This document shows, one piece after another, positions 49,146 to 59,484 of a stretch of DNA of 64,000 nt. The notes beneath the pieces were generated by a model. That model ran no database searches, was not told the origin of the DNA, and saw nothing but the letters and a program-made list of their open reading frames with translations. The position numbers and the translations under genes are program-made. Source of the DNA: Lepraria neglecta. Lineage: Eukaryota; Ascomycota; Lecanoromycetes; Lecanorales; Stereocaulaceae. The DNA lies in contig CM065651.1 in NCBI GenBank assembly GCA_033220425.1, forward strand, positions 2,728,001-2,792,000, in the 5' to 3' direction. The first letter of the stretch is position 1, and each line of letters starts with the position of its first letter.

Positions 49146-49325
49146 AAAGAACTGCTATAGCTCTAAAAGAGATGAACTCGACTGAAGAGCCAACTACTGG
49201 TGGGATACTTATACAAATAGTGCTCTCAGGAAGTACGGATCTCTCGCTATGGCCTATAGTCATGGCGTATGGCTGAAACCGCATCTGATCATGAGACACA
49301 CTAACCCACAGTCCCACTATAGCGA
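49146..49325 (-). repeat. Split-repeat part B end, far-end copy
   Basis: 180 bp alignable without gaps to 35983-36162. Marks the high-coordinate edge of the outer element. Confidence 0.7.
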
Positions 49326-49388
49326 GATAAATGGTTGTAGCTAACCATATTTTCACAGCGTACAATTCGAAACGTCTTAACTCAGTAT

Positions 49389-51140
49389 CTAGAAGGCTCG
49401 CACAGGACGCTCACGGAAGAGAATTTCTTGTGTCGGTGAAGGCATAATGGTGCCGTCGCTGTAGATGCTTGGAGGTCTTGTGGACTGTCCCTCCGGAAAT
49501 TGAATATCGTAACACACTAGCAACGAGGCGACCATTAGCTTATTCATTGCACTGGCATACCATCTCCCAGGGCAAGTTAGCCTTCCGCTCCCCCAAGCTA
49601 CATTTCCGGGTTCGATGCCTGTAAAATCATGCGCCGGGGGTTGGGCTGCGCCGCCATCAGGACTGTAAAAGCGATAGCCGTTGAACGTGTTGGGCTCATC
49701 ATAGAAGGTAGGATCTCGAGACATGGGACCAGCAGCCATGTTGATAAACGTTCCAGTAGGTAGTATCGTCACACCATCTGAAAGCTTGACTGAGGACAGA
49801 ACCTTTCTATTAAATCCAACTGAATCAAAATTAGCTTCACCTTCCCTAAATCGTCTGAACAGCTTACGCGTGTCAGGTTGAGTAAATCTGAGAGACTCTT
49901 TCAAGAAACTATCCAATCGCTTGAGTTGTTTGATGGTGCTCAGTTGCCACGAACCACCATCTGTCGAGAGTGCTGCATGGGCCTCATCCCTCAGGGAATT
50001 GATGTACTCAGGACGAGCACAAATATCGTACAGGGCATTCACAGCCGCCATGGTTGACGTGTGTAACTAAGAGTGGACGAGCCAGCCTACCATTATATTT
50101 AAACTAAGAGCAAGGTCTTACCGCGGCAGCTGTCAACACCAACAACTTCAGGATTATAGGCATGGGCTGCCCATCCTTGTAGGTCTCTACTAAGAATTGT
50201 AGCAGATCATTGTATGTGTTCTTGGAGATCTGGCGAGCTTCTATGGCCGGGATGAGAACTTTTTGGGCGTTTGCAAGAATACCCGTCATGCGACTCTTGG
50301 GAGCTAAGAATGGTCGGAGTAACGGTCGTAATGCGGGCGGATAGGGTCGTAGTACACCTGCTATGTAACGGACCTCAGATAGATAGTCAGAGACTGCCTG
50401 GAGCCATTCCTGATTTCGACAGAGTGACTCGCCAACAAAAACACGCGAGGAGATACTAAGCACCATGGAGAACATACATCCGTACGTCGGATATGCCGTG
50501 AATTCTACGAACACCACAGTCAGGCTTTGTAGCTGTCGGGAAAAAGGGACGGCTTACGTTCAGAGTTACATGCATCAAAGAATTGGGACATCGCGAAGTC
50601 AAGTTCGTCGGACATGGCGGGTATCAAATGGGCTAACAATTCATGTAAGATTGAAGTTTAACCACCAGTGGGGACTAACGTAGGTTTTGAGTCAACTGAA
50701 CCCTGCATACGTCTGAGTGCTGGTGGCTCTCGAGGATGGTGTCTACACTGCTGTAGAAGCCGAGGTTCTTCTCTACCAAAGCAGCAGAATGGCTCAGCTT
50801 GCTCTCTGGTAACATCCGAAGCTCTGAGAGGAACTTGGGGGCGATCACTAAGCGTTCCATGTCTTGTGTCTGCACAACGAAGTTTGAATTTTTGAGCTGC
50901 CCCATGTGTCATTGATTGCACTTGCGATGGTTTCGGCGTGCTTACCTGCATGTAACCCTGCTCCACGAGACGATGACCATTTGTCGCAAATTGCCGCTTG
51001 GCTGCTGGAAGATACAAGCAGAAAGGTCCTGGAGCTATGCCGATCCTTGTAGCATTGATTTTCGGCTTACGGCGCACCGCCACTGTAGCCAGTAAGGCAA
51101 ATACAGCGAGGCACATCAAAGCCAGGTTGAGATCCTTCAT
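49389..51140 (-). CDS. Cytochrome P450 monooxygenase, five exons
   Basis: Exons 51140-50946, 50896-50680, 50632-50558, 50504-50122 and 50066-49389 close in phase to 515 residues. An N-terminal membrane anchor (LALMCLAVFALLATVAV) is followed by FVVQTQDMERLVIAPKFLSEL, HLIPAMSDELDFAM and SSRVFVGESLC. The I-helix region is LHTSTMAAVNALYD, the ExxR motif is ESLR, and the heme loop is WGSGRLTCPGRW with Cys present. The first Phe of the usual FxxGxxxCxG is Trp here. The pattern resembles fungal ent-kaurene-oxidase/CYP68-type P450s acting in terpenoid or other secondary metabolism at the ER membrane. One intron ends TTCGTAG after a CCTGAC branch site. Its stop lies only 63 bp from the retroelement edge. 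An AflR-like regulator gene lies upstream. Confidence 0.85.
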
Positions 51141-51569
51141 TCTGTAGTCAATTCAACGTACGATCATCTGATTATACTAAATTCAAGTAGGCTGTGTGAC
51201 GCGGTGTTGGTAGAGGCCTGAAATGAAGAGGGATTTGAGCGGCTGATATAGCTGAAGGAACTGTAACATTGCTCGAATCTTGCCGCTAAGGTCGGAGCCA
51301 AACAATGCATCAATCCGCCCTATTTCGGCTTTAAACTTTTGGTACCTTCCGCTAAAAGCGAACAGAGTACTTATCGGCATTTTCCTTAATCATAGCTCCA
51401 TTCTCCTGCAGGTTTCTACAATCCAATGAGATGTTACACGTCTACTACGTAAGACTAGCTGTAATGCATGATCTCGGCCACATAGCAATTATTAGTCTTA
51501 ACATGACGCTTTGCTTTTTATCATTACGGACCTCACTCTTTAAGTGACTACAGCTCAGACTCTGGGCTT
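51141..51569. other. Intergenic, possible small frame
   Basis: A 65-codon minus-strand frame at 51183-51380 reads FAFSGRYQKFKAEIGRIDALFG. It is not recognised and may be chance. Otherwise this is the P450 promoter. Confidence 0.35.
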
Positions 51570-52884
51570 TTAGCACGAACTACGTACCCGATCCTTGAGG
51601 TTCACCACCATGGTTAATTGTGTCTGCCACCCTTCTGATGCTGCGAGCTCCTCAAAGCGTCCTAGTGTATTTGATAAGCGCTGGAGGAAACAAGACTGCA
51701 ATGCCAATGTCACTTGGGCACGCTCATGAGAGGATGAAATCTCGTATTTCCCAAAGAGTATGCGTGGGCTGCTGAGGCTGTTCTTTGCAGCTTGTTTGCC
51801 ATTTCCAAAGTGGTGCTGGCCAGAGTCGCTAGATTGGGAGTCTGCAGATTGGGAGTCTGCAATCTCAGCACCGCTCCAAAGCTGCTGACGGCAATTGAAC
51901 AACTTTTCACACAGTAATATCAGGAGCATCACCGAATGCGAAACCTGGGCGCAATACTTGCACTCGAGTAATACATCGCAATGGTCTAAGGCGCGCCCTT
52001 GAAGAGATAGATTAACGTCGGTAGTAAGAGCGCTAGATCGGTGCCTCTGAGTTTCGAGTTCCTCCATAACAACAAGTGCACGTCCCAGGCAGCCACAATC
52101 GACCCTCGCAGTTGGATTATCTTCATTTTGAGACCACTGTCGCTTTTTGAATGAGTTTTTTCTGTGGCTGAGAGAAGACCCATTGGCTGGTCTCAGAAAT
52201 CCCTCAGTGCTTATTGAAGTATCCTGCGCTGAACACCGCCGTGGATCGAGCGAAGAAGTGACTGGAGATGAAGTTGATGTCAAGGTGTCTGCCGTCGAAC
52301 CTTCTTCCACCCCATCATAATCATCTTTTAATTGTTAGCGGACTCTGGCAGAATCTCAATGGAACATGATGCATACGAGTCATTGCTTGCTCATTTAGCA
52401 GGTCCGAGCTTACATAAGTCGTCGAACCGCCAGAGAAGAGTCTACACTCCCACGTCGGCCTCAGGAGATCAGGTGCTCCGTTTACTAGAAGGTCATGGTC
52501 AAAGTATTGTAGATCCATCGCTACTGTTTGATCAAAGCTGGAGTCGTTGTCCACCCCAATCTCGTCCGGCAAAGTATTTGAGAAATGAAATGCGCTCTCT
52601 GCATCTTGTGACCATGTGGGACCTTGATAACCATTCTCACTAGAACTCTCATGTTGCCGTGAGCCACTGGGGGGCGTTGACCCAGAAATTGCCCTTTCCA
52701 TAGCAACGTTATCACGCTCCCTCCTGGGACCCCGGCTAGCACCATCCTGACGCGATCCTATCCCTTTTGCATCGCTTCGTCGTCTCTTTCGCATTGAAGA
52801 GGATTGATATTGACAGTCAAGACCTTTGTCCATGCATCTTTTGCAACCAGCCCGATCTCCATTGCATCTCAGGGTTGCAAACAT
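51570..52884 (-). CDS. AflR-like Zn2Cys6 transcription regulator, N-terminus unclear
   Basis: Exons 52884-52377 and 52324-51570 (intron 52 bp, GTATGC donor, GCTAAC branch) give 420 residues. The start carries the second half of a fungal binuclear zinc cluster: RCNGDRAGCKRCMDKGLDCQY supplies four of the six cysteines. It is followed by a basic SSMRKRRRSDAK linker. The C-terminal half matches the AflR family of secondary-metabolite regulators: CGCLGRALVVMEELETQRHR, HCDVLLECKYC and LILLCEKL, ending ASEGWQTQLTMVVNLKDRVRSS. The first CxxC of the zinc cluster must lie in an upstream exon that I cannot find with confidence, or it has been lost. It is probably nuclear and probably tied to the neighbouring P450, by inference from position. 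Confidence 0.72.
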
Positions 52885-54441
52885 GCTGTTGTGGAGTATT
52901 CAGCACGATTTGTTGTCCAAGAACAAGATGGACGACAGAGGGGTCTGTGATGATAATCTGATAGTTACCATAAGACAAGCCAACGTGTAGATAGGAAGTG
53001 CGAAGGCTCGAAAGTGGGGTTTATCTTGGCCATGGTGGCCTCAAAGCCTCACAACACGTGCAGAGATAATAGTGACACTCACGGCAATAGGTCTCCACAT
53101 CCAGACCATGCCAATGATCGAGATCCGAGGTGTGACAGCCATGTCCAAAAGCGGCACTGTGACTGGTTGCTCCGTAAGCAGGATGCCTCACTAGTCCCAT
53201 TGAGGCTGCATTAAAATGGTGATGAGACTTCCTTTGTGTTTGAAGGATCTTGCATGCAGCGCAAGATCCTCCGTAGACGGCCATTATCCTCATTGGTTTC
53301 TGCCTGCCAAGCCCCGCATTCTGGCGAGACCATTTACTTCCAACCACGCCAGATGCATGACGGAATTGCATGACTAATTTAATAACTAATGGATGGAGGA
53401 TCGAACCATGTTATATAGTGTTCAATGGATCTAGTATTTCAGCAAAGCAGTATTACGGAAGTAGTTCCGGGAGGACTATGAACCTGCCGCGGGAGCACAC
53501 GGCCCCAGCACGCCGCGGGCTGACAGACGACAGGTACGCCTGAGTCCATGCCAACAGCAGATCGAAAGGAGGATTAATAAAGCGTTGCATTGCATAAAAA
53601 GAGTAGCTCCCAGATCGAAAGGAGGATTAACAAAGCGTTGCATTGCATGAAAAGAGTAGCTCCCGGATCGAAGAATTACAGGCAATGTAATTTGGCTTAT
53701 CAGTGGCGAGAGCCGGCAGAAGTTTCAGCTTTACCCGAAACAGCAGATACGCCGATTAGCATACGATTACTGGTTATTGGATTTAGGAAGGATGGGGATC
53801 TTGAACCATACAGCTACACCCATGGAACCTGTAGCTGACCCCCCGCAGCGGAACGGAAAGAGTAAATCTTGACATGGGGCACGTGTATAAGTTTCCATAC
53901 TAAGGTAGTGAGCACTCCCTGTAACTGCTGGCCTGATGCCGTAAGTTATCTTTCCCATTTCTCTCCGCTGATCTTGGTATGCAGTATGCATTATGCATGC
54001 GCCATACGAAAGCAATTTCCGAGTCAGACAACGCTCCATATGCACGCCGCACCCTCTGGTCCCATATGAAAAAATTACGCCAGAATCATGTCGAAGTCAC
54101 GACAAACTCACAGGGCGCCCAGTCTGCCCCTCAGTCCACCGACATGATCCTGCATGGTGTCCAAAGTTCTGGGTCATTTCGGAAATTGCTTGTTCGGTAG
54201 CCTTAACCCGACGATCAGATACATCGCTTAACGGAACTGCCTCAATCACTTTCTGCATGGCTGCATCATTGACCTATCTCGCGCAACTTTCATTAGGAGA
54301 TGATGATAAGTTAGATCCTGCACTGGCTCTCGCATCCAAAGCCAGAATCAACGTCAAAGACTTCTCCACCTGTCCGTTCGAGTGCAGGTATCGCGGACCC
54401 TTCAAGTTCTTCTCACTCTACTAGGGGAAAATAAAGCTACA
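52885..54441. other. Intergenic with a 53-bp tandem duplication
   Basis: Should contain the missing first exon of the AflR-like gene. A 117-codon minus-strand frame (53021-53371) is Cys/His-rich but not convincing. The only firm structure is the duplication at 53560-53665. Confidence 0.4.
53560..53674. repeat. 53-bp direct duplication
   Basis: GATCGAAAGGAGGATTAA starts at 53560 and 53613, and the unit continues CAAAGCGTTGCATTGCAT and GAGTAGCTCCC in both. A third, partial GATCGAA begins at 53666. The two units differ at only a few positions. Confidence 0.8.
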
Positions 54442-55912
54442 ATGATGGATCTAAGGCCTACAATTTTAGGCCTAGGCATTTCCATGCCAATACTTGCTAT
54501 CATTGCGGTCATACTTCGATGCCAAGCTAGGATGGTCAAGAAAGTAAGACTTGAAGCCGACGACTACACTATTTTCATTGCCCTGGTGAGGTCTTTCCAA
54601 GAGCACTTATACCTCTTCAATAATCATAACCTACTAATGCATGTTTTGAGGTAGATTCTGGCTATTGCTTTCGCGATAAACATGTTAATAGGTCAATTAC
54701 AGATCTCGTGTCCTATGATTTCACACATAGGCTTACATTGCGCACTCAGACTCCCAACTGGGCAACCTAGGAGGTCACGAGCAATTCACGGCTGAAGGTA
54801 TTCCGGTTGCGAATCAGTCTATCATCATATTCGCAAAGGTATGTCTCACTCCACAAGGGCCACAGTAAAGATGAATGCTTACCAACAATTCCAAAGACAA
54901 ACTTTGCGGCACAATTGCTTTGGTATCCTACTGTTGGAATCACAAAAGTTAGCATTCTATTATTCTACAAGAGAATTTTTATCGGGAAGAAATTTCGCAT
55001 TCTGGTTTGGACATTCATTGCATTCATTTCATGCTGGACGTTCATTTTCTTTATGGCGCATCTACATATGTCTTACCTTATCTACGTGAATTTATCGAAC
55101 AATGCGCTGACCTATTCAGTCGCTTGCATTCCAATCTCGGCCGAATGGAACGTCCCTCAACCTGGTCAATGTGTCAGCAAAACCGCTTTATACACCGCGG
55201 GCAGTGTGACCGACGTGTTCGGTGATAGTAAGCCCAATCTTTCGCCTACAGCGTGGCTTATAGATTTCCCTAACCAAAACGTCAGTCATCATCTTGACAC
55301 TACCTATTTACAACGTCTTGAAGCTACAAATGCCTATGTCTCGCAAAATCGCTGTTGTTGCAACATTTCTACTTGGCTCTTTGGTCGTTGTAACAGGGAT
55401 TGTGAGGTTGGTGTACGTCGTTAATGCATTCAGTGGGTTGAAGTCGCTCGACTCCGACGGAACCTGTAAGCAGCCCACAGAACTGTGCTGGCACTGTCTA
55501 ATATACAATAACAGATATATTTGCCCCTGCAATATTTTGGACACTCATAGAGACGAGCCTCGGAGTTGTTAGCGCCTGCCTCCCGGCTCTGCGACCCCTA
55601 TACAAAGCATACTCCATTGATAGTATCGTACGCAGCGCTCGTTCCCTCACGTCAACTCGCTTGCTGGGCTTCAAGTCATCTACCGATAGTCTAGAAGGCC
55701 TATATATCGAGACCGGTAGTGAATTGACCCGACCATCCCTGTCTGCTGGCGATAATGATCCCTACTACACCCGGAATGGGCAGACTGGCCATCAGCTACC
55801 TCTCCATGCCTACAAAACCGAGGTGAAGGCAGCTCAGCTAGGCGTTGTTGGAAATCCGACAGAAGGAATAATGGTCAAGAATGAGCTTTCGCAACACGGT
55901 GATTTGGTGTGA
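54442..55912 (+). CDS. Rhodopsin-domain (PTH11-like) seven-TM protein
   Basis: Six exons (54442-54585, 54655-54691, 54750-54838, 54897-55227, 55286-55465, 55515-55912) close to 392 residues. Hydrophobic segments alternate with loops: ILGLGISMPILAIIAVILR, then LRCQARM...EADDYTIFIAL, then TVGITKVSILLFYKRIF, FRILVWTFIAFISCWTFIFF, PIYNVLKLQMPMSRKIAVVA and TFLLGSLVVVTGIVRLVYVV. Then FAPAIFWTLIETSLGVVSACLP, with ALRPLY as the family's end motif. This is the fungal rhodopsin-domain architecture (PTH11-like integral membrane proteins), often near secondary-metabolism or host-interaction genes. A cytosolic Ser/Thr/Asp-rich tail of about 90 residues follows. Ligand unknown. Five introns of 49-69 bp; the second exon has only 37 bases. 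Confidence 0.8.
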
Positions 55913-56231
55913 GGGAGCTTGAAAAATATTTAAGAGGCGAACGTAGATTCCAACTGGTGCAACCATTGTTGAAGCAAATTCTAGAATTCATTACAGTCAT
56001 CGAGGTCATTTTGTTTTTCGTGCTTGGCAGGCTCCGTATAAAACCAAGCAGAGCATAGCATTGACATGCAAGATTGAAGATGATGAAAGAAGAGAGTCTT
56101 GGAGTGAACCACCTTGAGGCGTTCATAATCGTCGGCGTGATTTTGAGCCTTTCAATTTGATTCCTTTGCTATTGATAGAGCTTACCCATCACGCTATTAG
56201 TTCTGAGTTCACCTACTGTATGCTCCACTAG
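55913..56231. other. Intergenic
   Basis: The 3' flank of the 7TM gene up to the lone retroelement unit. Nothing else is seen. Confidence 0.45.
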
Positions 56232-56614
56232 TCGCTACAGTGGGACTGTGGGTTAGTGTGTCTCATGATCAGATGCGGTTTCAGCCATGCGCCATGACCA
56301 TGGGCCATAGCGAGAGATCCGTGCTTCCTGAGAGCACTATTTGTATGAGCATCCCACCAGCAGTTGGCTCTTCAGTCGAGTGCATCTCTTTCAGAGCTAT
56401 AGCAGTTCTTTCCCGCCCACCCGCACCCTATACATAGCCTATATATAGCCTATCTACACTCCAGGTCTATGCCGCCTAGGCATGGGAGATTTCTAGCGCT
56501 GGGGCACCTGTTGTAGCCTTTCTAGGCCTGCTAGCCCTGGCGTTAGACCGCCCAAGCATCTATTTACATATCCACTTGTGCCGGTGTGTATAGCTTCAGG
56601 AGTGAGAACACTAA
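56232..56614 (+). mobile_element. Lone 383-bp terminal unit, inverted copy
   Basis: The reverse complement of the 35780-36162 unit, exactly the same length, with mostly transition differences and fewer TATAG words. No interior sequence is attached and no flanking duplication is evident. Probably the leftover of a recombined element of the same family. Confidence 0.75.
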
Positions 56615-59484
56615 CCAGCGCTTTGCAAAAGATGTCACTTTCTTGGATATCTTTCTTCAATCACATTTCAACATTGCGAGATATTTTCAACACGCGGCAC
56701 TCTAAATATAAGGAAATATCATGACTAATTCTCAGCTTTTGAGAATTTCACGTTGAAACTGATCCAAGCTTTTAAAATGGGTGCCCTCGAAAAAGAGATT
56801 GTCCGGGAATATAGCCTGAAGCTAAATTTTCACATACTAGAAACTCGTGATTCTGCCCGGAATTGATGGTCTTTCCTGCAAAGCTCTGCTGCAATCTGGG
56901 TGTTATATAAATTCTGGCGCTTAAAGGGTGTCAAAAAATCTCTTGAACGGTAAGGATTATGCCCACAGTAAATAGAAAACAATGCCTACCGACAGAACGA
57001 TATCCTCCCATTTCTATGAAATATTCGTTAGCGAGCATACCCAAAGGAAACGACCTGCCCTCTTTTTTCTCAGTTAGTTTGAGGCTCCAAAGATCTCCGT
57101 CTAGTTCTAGGTCGTTCTGGTTCGCATTGCACAAGTTGATTTCCGATAAAGCCAAACAAGTTATCCATATTTTCCGTATGAAGTTGGTGTGCACAGTTTT
57201 CTAAGCGATCAGGTATCTCCGCAGAGACTAAGTGGCTTATTACAGATGTACGAGACGCTATGAAAGCGCTTGTGAAGGCACAAGCCGTTACGAAGGCGTC
57301 AAGGAAGCCATGGGCAGGCAAGCCGAAGCTGCATGTCTTCCACGTAAGTACCACTTAAAGATGGGGCTGGAGAGTAAGGCTGCAATAAGAATGCCTCCGA
57401 GCAAGCCGCATACTGCTGAAAAGGTATTTTGAATCGGTCGCAAGGTATCTCTCCACCAGAAACAAATCCCGTGATTTGGTATCTGTGTATATATTCCTTC
57501 CTGGAAGACAGCTGGAATTGGCTCATCAAGTAAACACTAAGTATCACTTTTGCTTTCCTTTTCAACGTCTTTATTGCCAAGCTACAAGCTGCAATAGATC
57601 AACAAAGCTGCACGTGGGAAGGACTTCTTCAAACAATTGAGGCCCTATACTAAACATACTCAGTACTCTTGGGCGCGCAGACCTGGATTAATCGCGACAT
57701 GGCTCGTACTCCACCGGGTTAATAAGTCGTGTCTTAAATTACCGCACCTCGGCGAGTATACCCTCAAAGAAACGTGACCCGACTGATTCAAGTATCAACT
57801 GGAGCAATGGGACACTGCGTAGGATGATTCAGCACACACTATGAGCCTGAGAAGGTGGACAGAGCCAAGGGCCGTACCAGGACGCACAGATCGCCATGCT
57901 GCGACTCAACGCTGGTAAAGTAAATGAAAGAGCTCCGAAACGGAAGCGACAGGTACCATGAATGACACGCAGATGTGAGAAAGCATACTGATTTGTCTCA
58001 GGAGCAGGAGCACGTGGACAATGCGGAAGCCGACCAGGATAGCACTGCAAAGCCCACCTCAAAGTGCCCCAAGCTGCATGGTGCCCCGCCGAAGACAATT
58101 ACAAGCGAAATGGCCCTCGAAAGGGGTGGTGGGTTAGCTAAAAGTATTTGTAGCTGCATGAGGCGCGACGCAAATCAGTCTAGACCGCCAACTGCAGGCA
58201 TTGTTGGAGCAACAAGTGAAGTGAAGGAACAAGGGTGGATCGAGTCGAGGTCGTTTAGCATCTTGATGACATCGTTCTGGCAATACGATTGGATATCAGA
58301 GCCCGGATTGATCAAGGACACCTTTGCAGATAGCTTCGGGAGGGACTCTTGGAGATCCACGGCCGTAGCTGGATACACCGGATTCATCGGTGTTAGGCTG
58401 GCTAGTATCCCCTTGATGGCTGACCAGACACCTCGTTAGAAAAGCAACACCAACCGTCCACCAATCAACGAACAAGCCATATATGGTCCTTCCAACACGT
58501 CTTATGGTCACATAGGTAGATATAGCAAATATTGCAGCCAAATCTAGACCTTGGTGGTCTTTCTTTGCGCCTCCCCGCTAAATTACCCTGTAGCACTGAA
58601 TTTGTAGAGAGCTCTCCTAAGATCTTCCGCTTACTTGCAGCCTTGCTTATTTGCTTCCTAACCTTCCTCCCTGCTGCGGTATATGATCGAGAGGAGCGGC
58701 GTCCAGACATTGCAACACCACCGTATTCGTGTTTAGGAGGCTTTAAGACTTCAAATTTGACTAATATGTCGATATATTGATGTTTGTTGGGTTTTCTATG
58801 TAAAATGTGGTGGGGGGAGCAATAAGTGCTAATGCCAAGCATTGGCAAGAGTCTTGCACATCATAAGTGCTCAGCCATCGAGGGGATACACTAGCAATGA
58901 GTATTCTCGCATTTTCTTGAGTTGGAAAATCAATCTCTACGCTATGCAGACAAAGCATTATGGTAAGTTCATGGGTATGAGAAGTGGGGAACCGTAAAGG
59001 AGGAAGCGGTGGTGAAAAGAAATCACGTTTGGAAAGACTCCAGGGACACAAGATGATGCATTCTTCAGCGGACGATGAATCTCATCAGTCTACAGCCTGT
59101 GATATGGGGGGCTTTGGCGAAAGAAACTTGAGCCGGCGCAGGAGTTACCATCACGGAGATAGCGGCCAACTATCCATGAATACATGTAGAGCAGTCTTGG
59201 TGAGGTCTTCCTCCGATAACGATTGTGAGGAGGCATTGCTTGGTATAGCTGAATTCCTGTAAATATCGACCGTTCTCACTCTATTCAAGGTAGTTGGTAT
59301 AGTGTGCCATTGTTAGCTTCTAGAATTCAATGAAGTCGTCAACGTAAGTTTCTAAATCATGCATGTTGTGGTATCATCCCTTCTCCTTCATTGCGCCATC
59401 TCGTTTGAATTTACCCACGCCGTTGAATGCCGCTCGCCTCGAAAATAAGTAGATAACCTCATACCATGATTCCCCTTTCCTTAC
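56615..59484. other. Gene-poor stretch, no assigned gene
   Basis: Several frames of 80-150 codons exist on both strands (for example 57975-58439 plus, and 58175-58387 minus reading NPVYPATAVDLQESLPKLSA) but overlap one another, and none shows a family I recognise. 57400-57800 and 56700-56950 are plain AT-rich sequence. Possibly eroded genes. Confidence 0.35.

Larger units (their letters stand above)
35780..49325 (-). mobile_element. DIRS/Ngaro-like retroelement fossil with split repeats
   Basis: Edges are defined by repeats. 35780-36162 is a full 383-bp unit made of A (131 bp) and B (252 bp). A second A lies directly after it (36163-36293). The last 180 bp of B recurs alone at the far end (49146-49325). 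Read on the minus strand this gives B, interior, A, B, A, the split-direct-repeat layout of Ngaro/PAT tyrosine-recombinase elements. No target duplication is seen, as those elements lack one. On the minus strand at about 47.1-47.25 kb a reverse transcriptase with a YLDDFF active site is readable, followed by a stretch resembling DIRS-type RNase H. I could not identify a tyrosine recombinase. Heavily RIP-damaged, with many breaks. A Gypsy element is nested inside (36742-45711). Confidence 0.55.

Noticed and set aside
49326-49365. Possible continuation of the cut P450 fragment on the far side of the outer retroelement
   Set aside because: Only about five codons look compatible before a stop, and the next P450's 3' end follows at once; too short to support.
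53021-53371. Cys/His-rich minus-strand frame upstream of the AflR-like gene, considered as its missing zinc-cluster exon
   Set aside because: Cysteine spacing does not match CxxCx6C and no splice in phase to the known exon was found.
57975-58439. 154-codon plus-strand frame and overlapping minus-strand frames
   Set aside because: Competing frames on both strands, no recognisable domain, and no convincing splice structure.
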